The notes under the pieces: generated by a model
Told to the model about the DNA's origin: nothing
Database searches by the model: none
The model's input: the letters and a program-made list of their open reading frames with translations, nothing else
Shown: positions 1-8,275 of the stretch, piece by piece
Layout: the number at the start of each line of letters is the position of its first letter
Numbering within the stretch: position 1 is the first letter of the stretch
NCBI GenBank assembly: GCA_002317145.1
Contig: DCIT01000030.1
Coordinates: 3,580 to 37,817, forward strand
From: Caryophanales bacterium UBA1719
Lineage (GTDB): Bacteria > Bacillota_I > Bacilli_A > RFN20 > CAG-826
DNA length: 34,238 nucleotides
Reading direction: 5' to 3'
Made by a program: the position numbers and the translations under genes

Positions 1-188
1 TCTAATCCTTTCTCTTTTAATTTAGTAATGAAGGAGTCTCTAATTTGTTGAGATTCATTTGATAAACAACCAGTACCACCACAGATGACTACTGCTCTTT
101 TACCATCTTCACCTTTGAATTTAGCTTGGAGACATTTCTCACAATGAGCGATTTGCTCTTTTAATTGTTCACTTGTTTTAATTTTCAT
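1..188 (-). CDS. HydB/NuoF-like flavoprotein subunit, N-terminus only (runs off the window)
   Basis: The first 62 codons are present; the rest lies beyond position 1. The visible part is a thioredoxin-like [2Fe-2S] domain with a Cys pair near the start (HCEKC, residues 16-19) and the motif VVICGGTGCLSN. Such an N-terminal ferredoxin-like extension is typical of the HydB/HndC subunits of trimeric NAD(P)-dependent [FeFe] hydrogenases, which then carry the NuoF-type FMN, NADH and 4Fe-4S domains. It starts 2 nt after the nuoE-like gene stops, with an AAGGTGG ribosome site inside the end of that gene, so the two are co-translated. A NuoF of another NADH-oxidising complex cannot be excluded without the missing part. 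Confidence 0.8.
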   Translation of the reverse strand, partial: MKIKTSEQLKEQIAHCEKCLQAKFKGEDGKRAVVICGGTGCLSNESQQIRDSFITKLKEKGL

Positions 189-190
189 AA

Positions 191-676
191 TTATGCCACC
201 TTACCTTCTTGGTATTCTTTTAATATTGTAGGAATATCACTTACTTTAAGTTTAGGGAAGACTTTATCATTAATCTTCATAGTAGGTGCAATAGCACATG
301 CGCCTATGCAGCGAAGAGCATCGACAGTAAATAAACCATCTGGAGTTGTATCTCCAGCTTTCTTTAGTTTAAGAACTTCTAATACTTTATCAATAATTGC
401 TTGTGAGCCTTTAACATAACAAGCAGTACCTAGACAAACACCAACAACATATTTTCCTTTAGGTGTTAATGAGAAGAATGAATAGAAAGTAACCACGCCA
501 TAAATCTCAGCGACTGGTAATCCTATTTGTTCAGATATTATCTCTTGTACTTCAAGAGGGATATAACCAAATTCCTTTTGGATGTCAGATAAGATCATCA
601 TTAAAGGAGTTGGCTCTTTTTTGTAAAGATTGCATATCTCAATAATGCGTTCTTTAGCTATATTTTGTAGTGCCAT
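191..676 (-). CDS. nuoE: NuoE/HydC-type [2Fe-2S] subunit of an NAD(P)H-dependent hydrogenase or dehydrogenase
   Basis: This 161-residue protein has the full length of the 24-kDa (NuoE) family: a helical N-terminal part (1-70) and a thioredoxin-like fold whose four cluster cysteines are C81 and C86 (CLGTAC) plus C123 and C127 (CIGAC). NuoE-type subunits pass electrons between NADH/FMN in the F subunit and a partner; with the HydB-like gene directly downstream, the likely complex is a cytoplasmic, possibly electron-bifurcating, [FeFe] hydrogenase. The ATG is supported by GGAGG about 8 nt upstream and by a good promoter in front. It is the first gene of its operon. Family membership is clear; the hydrogenase assignment is inferred from the neighbour. 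Confidence 0.9.
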   Translation of the reverse strand: MALQNIAKERIIEICNLYKKEPTPLMMILSDIQKEFGYIPLEVQEIISEQIGLPVAEIYGVVTFYSFFSLTPKGKYVVGVCLGTACYVKGSQAIIDKVLEVLKLKKAGDTTPDGLFTVDALRCIGACAIAPTMKINDKVFPKLKVSDIPTILKEYQEGKVA

Positions 677-707
677 TATTTAGCCTCCATAATTTATTTG
701 CCTTATT

Positions 708-735
708 ATTATATAATAAAAACTAGTTAAAACAA
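708..735 (-). promoter_or_regulatory. Sigma-A-type promoter of the nuoE-like operon
   Basis: On the minus strand TTGTTT (730-735), a 16-nt spacer and a consensus TATAAT (708-713) precede the gene, leaving a leader of about 25 nt that contains GGAGG. Confidence 0.65.
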
Positions 736-761
736 TGTTTTTGCTTATATTTTTACTTAAT

Positions 762-2819
762 TTATTGCTTTTCGTTAAGAACTAAAAGATGCTTCGCTAA
801 ATCTTGTGGAGTTGTTAATTCATCAGTATCAAAACCACATTTATCTTTTTGTGTTGTTCCAGTTATTATATTATTTGAAGAATTCAAGGTATAAGGTGAA
901 GATTGACTTATATCAGGTTCTGAACATCCAACATAACAACAGTTTTCAAGTACATTGTCATTAATATTAATTGTCGCGCCATTAATACATGTCTCATGGA
1001 CTAAGAAGCAGTTTGAATTGCAATTATTAAATGTATTATTTTTTACATCGAAAACCGTTTTGTTAGAAGAACCAGAGAATTGGAGCGCGCCAACTCCACA
1101 TTTTTCACTTTTACCAACATTCAAATCTATAAATGTGTTGTTCTCTACTAATACGTTACCAGCAGATTTAGCGTTTAATTGAACACCACGTTTATAATTT
1201 TTAACAACGTTATTAGTAAATTTAACAGTGTCATCATTTATAATATCTGATCCAACATAATATAAACCATATTTTTGGGAAGAAGACTTTCCATCAAATA
1301 CACAGTTATTAATGGTTATATCTAACTTACCACCTTCAATATACATTCTGTTTTGAATATTACAATGTTCAAAATCTAATTTATTTGTATATGATACTTC
1401 AGAAGAACCGTTAGAAATATAATTTCCACTATTAACTGACCTATCATCGATATCAATATTTTTAAATGTATAAGAATTAACAATATCTGTTCTAGAACTA
1501 TTCTTTATATTCATTGTTAATTGCTCAGTTTGACGTAAATTGTTAGCATTTAACTTTAATGATGGTTTATTATCTGTAACACCAACCATTTTTATATCGG
1601 TAATGAATAAGTTATCATTCTCACCAATGCCACATGATTTTCTACCAAAACTATAAAAATATCTTGTATCGTTAACACCATAAGGAATCTCTAATTGTTC
1701 ACCATCTTTGGTATATAATTCCCAAGTTAAAGTTGCATATTCATTGCCTTGTTCGTCTACTCTAATATCGGTAAATGTATTATCAAAAACTTCTTTAGTG
1801 CATTTGCCGTGTGCAAGATCGTTATCACTAACTGTTTTCATAATTGCAAGCCCAGCATCAAAAGCTTTTTGCATAGTTGAATAATGATTTGCCATTCCAT
1901 TAATACCACGGACAATAACACCAGTTTCAGAAGCGATCCAATGAGCTTTTAATGAAACATCTTCGTTAATCAATGTATCAAAACTAAATTCTTCATCTTT
2001 ATCTTCAAGTGACCAATATTTTAATGAACATAAATCTTTTATAGGATCAGTAGGTTTACTAACTTTATTATTCTTTTTAACTTCTACTACTTGTTTATCT
2101 TCTCCGTTATTCGGATCAAATGTAACAGTATATTTTCTATCCTCAACTTCCATTTCGATAGAGATAGGACCTAATACTTTTTTAATATATAAGTCAGCCT
2201 TATCTTTACTAATTAATGTATAGGTGTAATAGTTTTCTGGTTCAGTTTCATTAACTTTAATATTTGAATTTAAAGTTGGTTTAACATATTCAGGTAATAT
2301 AACATCACCAGTTTTAACAACTTTTAATTTCTTTGGTAATTGTTTTGTTTCTCTTGCTTCTTCTTTTAAAGTAAATTCTGTTTGTAAAGGTTTACCAACT
2401 TCTACTTTATCTCCAAAATCAATATCAACATATTTCTTAACTTCTTCAGGTACTATTACATTATTACCTTTCCAAACAGTAACCGCTAAAACAGGGAATA
2501 TAACAGCAGAGCTAACTGCGGCACATACTAAAACACTAGTAACAATCTGAGTAGAGACTTTTAAGTTTCTAAACCATGTAAAACTAGGTTTCTTAGGAAC
2601 TTCATAGTAGGTATTATCAATTAACCACCATAGACGATTACGTAATAAATAATCATCATAAACATAATCTTTTTTAGAATATTCATAATGATAATGGCCG
2701 TGACTTAAATCATAGCTTCTAACTTCTTCTTTAGTATAGCTACGTAATTTCTTTCTATTTCTATACTCTTTTTGATATTCTGCAAGAGTATGATTACAAA
2801 AAACTATCCCCTTAGACAT
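762..2819 (-). CDS. Surface-exposed beta-helix protein with duplicated N-terminal anchor module and an InlB-type B repeat
   Basis: 685 residues. Residues 1-86 form a Tyr/His/Trp-rich, probably cytoplasmic module (DLSHGHYHYEYSK, RLWWLIDNTYYEVPKKP) that is 74/86 identical to the one at 2875-6123. A single membrane segment follows (about 90-116), so the bulk should lie outside the cell. Residues 230-294 look like a Listeria-Bacteroides (InlB B) repeat: TVTFDPNNGE at the start and VSLKAHW at the end. From about 400 to 660, Asn-rich repeated strands (NNVVKNY, NNTFIDL, NNTFNNC) suggest a right-handed parallel beta-helix. There is no LPXTG motif and no lipobox. The ATG has AGGAAAA about 8 nt upstream and a TATAAT box at 2838-2843. 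Adhesion or glycan binding is plausible but unproven. Confidence 0.8.
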   Translation of the reverse strand: MSKGIVFCNHTLAEYQKEYRNRKKLRSYTKEEVRSYDLSHGHYHYEYSKKDYVYDDYLLRNRLWWLIDNTYYEVPKKPSFTWFRNLKVSTQIVTSVLVCAAVSSAVIFPVLAVTVWKGNNVIVPEEVKKYVDIDFGDKVEVGKPLQTEFTLKEEARETKQLPKKLKVVKTGDVILPEYVKPTLNSNIKVNETEPENYYTYTLISKDKADLYIKKVLGPISIEMEVEDRKYTVTFDPNNGEDKQVVEVKKNNKVSKPTDPIKDLCSLKYWSLEDKDEEFSFDTLINEDVSLKAHWIASETGVIVRGINGMANHYSTMQKAFDAGLAIMKTVSDNDLAHGKCTKEVFDNTFTDIRVDEQGNEYATLTWELYTKDGEQLEIPYGVNDTRYFYSFGRKSCGIGENDNLFITDIKMVGVTDNKPSLKLNANNLRQTEQLTMNIKNSSRTDIVNSYTFKNIDIDDRSVNSGNYISNGSSEVSYTNKLDFEHCNIQNRMYIEGGKLDITINNCVFDGKSSSQKYGLYYVGSDIINDDTVKFTNNVVKNYKRGVQLNAKSAGNVLVENNTFIDLNVGKSEKCGVGALQFSGSSNKTVFDVKNNTFNNCNSNCFLVHETCINGATININDNVLENCCYVGCSEPDISQSSPYTLNSSNNIITGTTQKDKCGFDTDELTTPQDLAKHLLVLNEKQ

Positions 2820-2837
2820 ATATTGTTTTCCTAATAT

Positions 2838-2843
2838 ATTATA
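2838..2843 (-). promoter_or_regulatory. -10 box upstream of the 685-residue surface protein
   Basis: A consensus TATAAT lies 18 nt before the ATG. No good -35 is visible; a T8/A7 run at 2851-2866 occupies that place. This gives the gene its own promoter although it lies only 55 bp after the preceding surface-protein gene. Confidence 0.5.
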
Positions 2844-2874
2844 GTATGTATTTTTTTTAAAAAAACGATATTAA

Positions 2875-5800
2875 TTAGAATTCTTGGACTGTATATACTC
2901 CACCCCAAGCTAAATTATTCCAATCATCACCAAATTTTTCTGATGTAAAAATAGCTGGGTTCTTTCCGCCTAAATCTTGTGTTTGATGATAGAAAACACC
3001 AGTGCCACTATGTGACCCTGGATGAGCACCATTCATTAAGCCGTTACAATCGATAGCACTACCAGCATAGTTGTACATGTCAAAATGTCCTTCACTATAT
3101 TGGAGCAATAAATAGTGTGCATTTTCAGTAGATGTGCATCTAATAGTACCATAATTATGAATAGTTAAATTACATGTACCCGTTGAACTAGTAATAGACA
3201 TACAATGTCTTTGACTAGAAGACACTAAACCATTATTAATAAATTCTTTTGTCACAGTTCCTTCAAAATTATCAATATTGAGTCCGCCAATTGTGCCATT
3301 ATTAGTGCATTTAGTTGATAAACCATTTAAATCAATTCCGTTAGTTATAGTTCCGTTATTTATAACTGAACTACCTTCACCTTTAATAGTTAAATGGCTA
3401 ATAGTCGCACCTTCAGCAACAGTGACAACAGTATTTTTAGAATTAATAGTAATATAAGCATTTGGAGCGTTGCTTAATGTAACATCTCCCATCGGTGCTT
3501 CAATATCTAAAGAAACAATATTACTAGGATTAGTAAATGTCTCAAATAATTTTGTGTCGGATTTAATAGTTAAATGACTTACTTCCGTAGCAATGTTATA
3601 TGTTCCAGGATTATTTACTTTAACATTATTGAATTCGCATATATGAGTTTTATATATTGAAGAAGTAAGGCCATCGAATAATTCATTTGTAGTAGCAAAT
3701 TCAACATTAGACATTTTTAAATCTTGCATATCAGCTGCAATTGTTGAAGCTCTACCTCCATCTGCTATTATTTTTCCGTTATTGACACAATTTTTAACTT
3801 CTTGAGTAAAATGAGAAGAGTTCGCTTCACCAGCGATAATTCCGGATTTAAATTTAGCCTTACCAATCAAATCTCCATTATTAATGCAATTAACAAATTC
3901 GCCTCTTCCTAAAGAACAGATTCCTGCCATATCATCAACCGTTTCTGCAGCATTATTAATTACTTGACCATTATTTGTTGTGTTTGCAATTAATTCAAGA
4001 CCTTGATGACCATAACCAACAATACCTGCTATATATTGAGGGCGTTTAGCTCCACCATCTGGATTTGTAGTTACTATTCCATTATTTACACATCCAATAA
4101 TACTTAAACTTTTATCAGTATCGCCACCATTTGTATAACCGCATAATCCACCTGCGCCGCCTACACCTGGACTTTCATTATTTAAACAAATAATTTTTGC
4201 GTTATTTGTTGTATTAACAATCGCTTGCCCAGAAGAACAGTCACCAATTCTACTTTGTGTATATCCAGATATACCGCCTACATGATAAACATCGCTTGTA
4301 ACAGTAACATCTGATCCAGTAGAGCAATTAATCATTGCACAACAAGATAAATCTCCTGCAAAGCCACCAACAGCTTTATATCCTTTTACAGTTCCTGATA
4401 AGAAATGAACATTTTCTATTCTTACAGCAAAAGCGGTTCCAGCAAGAGCTCCAACTTGCTTTTTCTTTGCAGATGCTTCTATCTCAAAATTTGAATTAGC
4501 AATATTTAAATTTTTAACAACACATGTGTATTTATCTTCAGTGATATTATCTTCATAGAACGCATTATCTTTCCAAACATGCGTTTTATTTTCAAAATTA
4601 AGGTTTTCCGTGCCTTCAATAACACCAAATAATCCGCAATTCGCTGTAGTTTGCTTGCAATTAATATTAGATATTGTCGAGTTACATCCATCAACATATC
4701 CTTTAAACTTATATGTTGAGTTACCAATTGGAGTAAAGTTTGGGGTATCGCTTAAATCAATATTTTTAGTAATTCTATAATATTTATCGGCATAAGAGGC
4801 AGCAGTTGTTTCGTTATTTACTTTACTTGAAAGATCATTTAAAGAAGCGGATGTTGAAATAGAAAACGGAGATTCTTTAGTTCCAAATCCGCCATTAAAG
4901 TCTCTTGTTTCTGGAATCGCTTCTTCTTTCTTCTTTACAATTGTTTGATCAGCAGATTCACTAGTAATATCTTCAACTGTTTCGGTAACATTATTAGTCT
5001 TAGCTACAGTACCAACATAAGAATCTTCTTTAGCATTAATCTTTACACCATCGATTTCAACAATAATCGAATTGATTTTAGCTTCAGGTTCAACAACTAG
5101 TTTTGCTTTACTTTTAACAACAACTTCGCCATCAACACTTCCGTGTTCATTATATGTTCCTTCAAAACTGTCAACGCTTAAAGAAGTAGCGACACCATAG
5201 TGATGTATATCCGTAACTGAACCTTTAATGTCTAAATCATTTCTATTTGTTACAACAACTGGTTTAAAATCGTTGCTAGTTTCAGCCTTTTCAAACTTTA
5301 ACTTATATTGCTTGTTGTATCCAACATCTAAGCTTGTATTAAATATTAATTCGTCCTTGTCATCATTAGCAAATTTAAAAACATTCTTCGCATTTAAATT
5401 ATTTATATTTTTGTTAATGGTTTTTTCTTTAATATAAGTTCCATAAACATTTGATGGATCGCTAATACTCTTGTCTAATACGTAATTATCAGAAAATTTA
5501 AAGACAGAACTTTTGTATTTAAATTCTTTTGCGGTATATGCAACAGATCCGTCTTTATTTAAAAGAACAAATTCACGATTTTCAGTATCGAATGCATACT
5601 CTTTATTTTGATCTTGAGTTTTTTGTTCTTCTAAATTAATCCCTTTGCTAGTCTTTATAAATTCAACAGCATCAAACAATGTTTTGATATTTGTTTCTTT
5701 AGCAATCAAATTATTTAATTCTGTAACATAAGTTACATCAGGATCTATTGGGGTTGGGCCTGGTTGAGGGCCTGGTTTTGGGAGATTTAAAACAATCGCG

Positions 5801-6123
5801 GCAGTAACACTACCAGCAATAATTCCAACACCTAAAATACAAGTTCCAATTTGAACTCCAGCATGCAAGTTTCTAAACCAAGCATAACTAGGTTTCTTGG
5901 GAACTTCATAGTAAGTATTATCGATTAACCACCATAAACGATCATGCAATAAATAGTCGTCATAAACATAGTCATGTTTAGAGTATTCATAGTGATAATG
6001 GCCATGGCTTAAATCATAGCTTCTAACTTCTTCTTTAGTATAGCTAAGTAGTTTCTTTCTATTTTTATACTCTTTTTGATATTCAGTAAGAGTATGATTT
6101 TTAAAAACGCTTCCTCTTGCCAT
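2875..6123 (-). CDS. Large surface protein: duplicated N-terminal anchor, Pro-rich stalk, shared extracellular module, beta-helix/GLUG-like repeats
   Basis: 1082 residues. The N-terminal 86 residues duplicate those of the neighbour at 762-2819; then come a membrane segment (about 88-112), a Pro-rich stalk (115-128, PKPGPQPGPTP) and a module (about 135-345) also found in the lipoproteins at 20084 and 22006, marked by EYAFD (175-179), SLDVG (264-268), HHYG (307-310) and NEHGS (325-329). Residues about 420-870 contain GLUG-like strands (VGGFAG, VGGISGY, GGAGGLCGY, IAGIVGY) with Asn-Asn-Gly turns; the C-terminal part has further NNGTI-type beta-helix turns. No sortase signal is seen. No ribosome-binding site precedes the ATG; the promoter at 6139-6167 leaves a leader of only about 9 nt. 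Probably an adhesin-like surface protein; ligand unknown. Confidence 0.8.
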   Translation of the reverse strand: MARGSVFKNHTLTEYQKEYKNRKKLLSYTKEEVRSYDLSHGHYHYEYSKHDYVYDDYLLHDRLWWLIDNTYYEVPKKPSYAWFRNLHAGVQIGTCILGVGIIAGSVTAAIVLNLPKPGPQPGPTPIDPDVTYVTELNNLIAKETNIKTLFDAVEFIKTSKGINLEEQKTQDQNKEYAFDTENREFVLLNKDGSVAYTAKEFKYKSSVFKFSDNYVLDKSISDPSNVYGTYIKEKTINKNINNLNAKNVFKFANDDKDELIFNTSLDVGYNKQYKLKFEKAETSNDFKPVVVTNRNDLDIKGSVTDIHHYGVATSLSVDSFEGTYNEHGSVDGEVVVKSKAKLVVEPEAKINSIIVEIDGVKINAKEDSYVGTVAKTNNVTETVEDITSESADQTIVKKKEEAIPETRDFNGGFGTKESPFSISTSASLNDLSSKVNNETTAASYADKYYRITKNIDLSDTPNFTPIGNSTYKFKGYVDGCNSTISNINCKQTTANCGLFGVIEGTENLNFENKTHVWKDNAFYEDNITEDKYTCVVKNLNIANSNFEIEASAKKKQVGALAGTAFAVRIENVHFLSGTVKGYKAVGGFAGDLSCCAMINCSTGSDVTVTSDVYHVGGISGYTQSRIGDCSSGQAIVNTTNNAKIICLNNESPGVGGAGGLCGYTNGGDTDKSLSIIGCVNNGIVTTNPDGGAKRPQYIAGIVGYGHQGLELIANTTNNGQVINNAAETVDDMAGICSLGRGEFVNCINNGDLIGKAKFKSGIIAGEANSSHFTQEVKNCVNNGKIIADGGRASTIAADMQDLKMSNVEFATTNELFDGLTSSIYKTHICEFNNVKVNNPGTYNIATEVSHLTIKSDTKLFETFTNPSNIVSLDIEAPMGDVTLSNAPNAYITINSKNTVVTVAEGATISHLTIKGEGSSVINNGTITNGIDLNGLSTKCTNNGTIGGLNIDNFEGTVTKEFINNGLVSSSQRHCMSITSSTGTCNLTIHNYGTIRCTSTENAHYLLLQYSEGHFDMYNYAGSAIDCNGLMNGAHPGSHSGTGVFYHQTQDLGGKNPAIFTSEKFGDDWNNLAWGGVYTVQEF

Positions 6124-6138
6124 ATAAATTGTATTTAT

Positions 6139-6167
6139 ATTTTAATATCAAAAAATTGATTTGTTAA
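6139..6167 (-). promoter_or_regulatory. Promoter with ultra-short leader for the 1082-residue surface protein
   Basis: TTAACA (6162-6167), a 17-nt spacer and TAAAAT (6139-6144) on the minus strand. The -10 box ends 15 nt before the ATG, so the mRNA would start about 9 nt upstream of it, and that leader has no Shine-Dalgarno sequence. Confidence 0.55.
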
Positions 6168-6198
6168 ATTATTTTATTTATACACTTGTATTTAAAAT

Positions 6199-7803
6199 TT
6201 ATTCAACACCAACGATGAAGGAGTAAACAGGTTGTTTGCCTTTCACAACATTTATTTGAACTGATGGATATTGTTTAATAATATTTTCATCAATATATTT
6301 AAGTTCATCTTTCTTAACATCTTCACCACAAATAAGAGTAACTAATTGAGAATCTTTCTTAATCATACTTGCTAATAAGTTATTTAAAGCTTCTAATTTT
6401 TCTTTAACACAGGTGACAATGGTCTTGTCACGGATTCCCATATAGTAATCCTTAATAACATGAACACCTTCTATATCAGTATCTTTAATGGAATAAGTAA
6501 CTGATCCAGAATTAACACTCTTTAAAGCAGCCTTCATGTTATTAGTGTTAGTTTGAACATCTTCATTAGGTGAGAATACCATAATAGAATTTATTCCTTG
6601 AGGGATGGTCTTAGATGGGATAACACGAACATCAATATCTTCTTCTATAACTTCACATGCTTGGTTAGCGGCCATAACGATATTACTATTATTAGGTAAT
6701 ATAAATACGTTACGGGCGTTACAACTCTTAATAGCATCAATAAAGTCTTGAATAGATGGATTCATTGTTTGTCCACCACTAACAATAACATCAGCTCCAA
6801 CTTCTTTAAATAATTGATCTAAACCTTCTCCACAGCTAACAGCGATAATGGCATTTTCTTTTTTAGGTGAGTTAGCGTTTATCTTTTTTCTTTCTTCTAA
6901 GTTCGTAGGTAATATTTGAATATCAGTAAATTCACCAAACTGTTGTAAGTAAGAAAGAATTACACCTGGATGTGGTAATTCCATTTTAATATTCATCTTG
7001 TCATCTTTTAATGGAGTGTAACTTAAATCACGTCCATGATGTAAGGCAAAATCTTTAAAATGTTTTTCAATAAATTGTTTCTTACTTCCATCAGTAATGG
7101 CGTAGAAATTAACAGATAAACGATATGATATTTGTTTCTTACTTTCTTTTTCCGCGACAACTTGTTGACCTTCACTAGATTTAGAGACAAACTCTCCTCT
7201 CAAGGCTTTATCCATTCCTTCTAAGATAGTGACTAAACCCGCGCCACCAGAGTCGACAACTCCAACTTCTTTTAAAACTGGTAATAATTCTGGAGTTCTA
7301 CTTAAACTTGCTCTTGCTTCATCGACTAGGATTTTAAAACAATCTTCAATCGACATATCATCATTACCTAGTCGATGAAGAGTTTCACTAGCCTCTCTAA
7401 TTACAGTTAATATTGTTCCTTCAACAGGACGCATGACAGCTTTATAAGATGCTTCTTTACCTTCTAAGAAAGCAATAGATAAATCATATGGATATATCTC
7501 ATGTTTTCCTTCTAAAGCTTTAGCGAATCCTCTAAAGATTTGTGAGGTGATAACTCCTGAGTTACCACGTGCTCCCATTAATAATCCTCTAGAGAATGCT
7601 TTAGCGATTATTCCTACATCTTCTTCACCTTTGTTATATATTTCTTTTGCTCCAGATGACATGGTTAAATTCATGTTCATACCAGTATCACCATCAGGGA
7701 CTGGGAAAACGTTAAGAGCATCTATTTCTGGGTAATGGTTAAAAAGATTATTAGATGCGCTAATAAACATGTTCTTTAACAATTGACCGGATATTGATTT
7801 CAT
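6199..7803 (-). CDS. fakA: Fatty acid kinase FakA (DhaL/YloV family)
   Basis: 534 residues, near the usual ~550. The N-terminal DhaL-like kinase domain (about 1-200) carries the Mg-ATP-binding DGDTGMNM (D37, D39) and the GARGNSG loop (77-83), followed by SGGAG further on; the C-terminal YloV domain ends in the typical YSFIVGVE. FakA phosphorylates fatty acids held by a DegV/FakB protein and feeds exogenous acyl chains into phospholipid synthesis through PlsX/PlsY. It lies 5 nt after yloU, the standard Bacillota pairing, and has no strong ribosome site of its own, which suggests translational coupling. No fakB is visible in the window. Confidence 0.93.
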   Translation of the reverse strand: MKSISGQLLKNMFISASNNLFNHYPEIDALNVFPVPDGDTGMNMNLTMSSGAKEIYNKGEEDVGIIAKAFSRGLLMGARGNSGVITSQIFRGFAKALEGKHEIYPYDLSIAFLEGKEASYKAVMRPVEGTILTVIREASETLHRLGNDDMSIEDCFKILVDEARASLSRTPELLPVLKEVGVVDSGGAGLVTILEGMDKALRGEFVSKSSEGQQVVAEKESKKQISYRLSVNFYAITDGSKKQFIEKHFKDFALHHGRDLSYTPLKDDKMNIKMELPHPGVILSYLQQFGEFTDIQILPTNLEERKKINANSPKKENAIIAVSCGEGLDQLFKEVGADVIVSGGQTMNPSIQDFIDAIKSCNARNVFILPNNSNIVMAANQACEVIEEDIDVRVIPSKTIPQGINSIMVFSPNEDVQTNTNNMKAALKSVNSGSVTYSIKDTDIEGVHVIKDYYMGIRDKTIVTCVKEKLEALNNLLASMIKKDSQLVTLICGEDVKKDELKYIDENIIKQYPSVQINVVKGKQPVYSFIVGVE

Positions 7804-7808
7804 AATAA

Positions 7809-8171
7809 TTAATTAATTTCTTTTACACCTTGAACGTAGATATTAACTTTGTTAAATACGATAGAGAATGTTTTTTCTAAGACGTATTTAACTTTCTTTT
7901 GAACTTCACTGACAACTTCAGTTATCTTAGTATCAGCGGAGACAACAATGTATAAGTTAATAATATATTCACCTTTTTTATTTTTTTCGCAGTTAATGCC
8001 TTCTTGGAAGTTTTTCTTTCCTAGTAATTCATCAACTTTAAAAGATATCGTATTCTTAGATCCAAGTCCAACAACGCCATAGCATTCAATAGCGGCACTA
8101 CCAGCAACGCTAGCTATAGCTTGAACAGAAATATCTATGCCTCCTAATGGAGAGACTTTATTTATATTCAT
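7809..8171 (-). CDS. yloU: Asp23/YloU family envelope-stress protein
   Basis: 120 residues from the ATG at 8171. The Asp23 pattern is clear: GGIDISVQAIASVAGSAAIE near the N-terminus, GVVGLG, and a C-terminal beta-sheet part ending NIYVQGV. These small proteins associate with the membrane or with FakA; their exact role is unsettled. An upstream in-frame TTG at 8213 would extend the protein by 14 residues, but the -35 and -10 boxes lie inside that extension, so it cannot be in the mRNA. The chosen start leaves about 8 nt of leader with no Shine-Dalgarno. First gene of the yloU-fakA operon, divergent from mgtE. Confidence 0.88.
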   Translation of the reverse strand: MNINKVSPLGGIDISVQAIASVAGSAAIECYGVVGLGSKNTISFKVDELLGKKNFQEGINCEKNKKGEYIINLYIVVSADTKITEVVSEVQKKVKYVLEKTFSIVFNKVNIYVQGVKEIN

Positions 8172-8184
8172 ACGACTAGAAGTT

Positions 8185-8213
8185 AATATATCATAAATAG
8201 CAAATATAATCAA
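8185..8213 (-). promoter_or_regulatory. Promoter of yloU-fakA
   Basis: TTGATT (8208-8213), an exact 17-nt spacer and TATATT (8185-8190). The ATG follows the -10 box by 13 nt, which decides the yloU start at 8171. Confidence 0.65.
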
Positions 8214-8237
8214 AGATATAAAAAGTAAACTTTTTAG

Positions 8238-8267
8238 TTGCCTAAATAGATAAAAAGTAAGTAAAAT
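8238..8267 (+). promoter_or_regulatory. Promoter of mgtE, leaderless type
   Basis: TTGCCT (8238-8243), an 18-nt spacer and TAAAAT (8262-8267). Only 8 nt separate the -10 box from the ATG, so transcription should begin within a few bases of the start codon. No Mg2+-responsive leader could fit here. Confidence 0.5.
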
Positions 8268-8275
8268 AACTAGGT

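Noticed and set aside
2851..2866. T8/A7 palindrome as a terminator between the two surface protein genes
   Set aside because: No G-C pairs and no separate U-tract; such runs are common in A+T-rich DNA.
3300..4300. Repeated NNG-type segments as a CRISPR or DNA repeat array
   Set aside because: They are irregular protein beta-helix turns in a coding frame, with no constant repeat length or spacers.
6185..6200. ATACA/TGTAT hairpin after fakA as a terminator
   Set aside because: Four or five weak A-T pairs with no U-run; not convincing, though no other fakA terminator was found.
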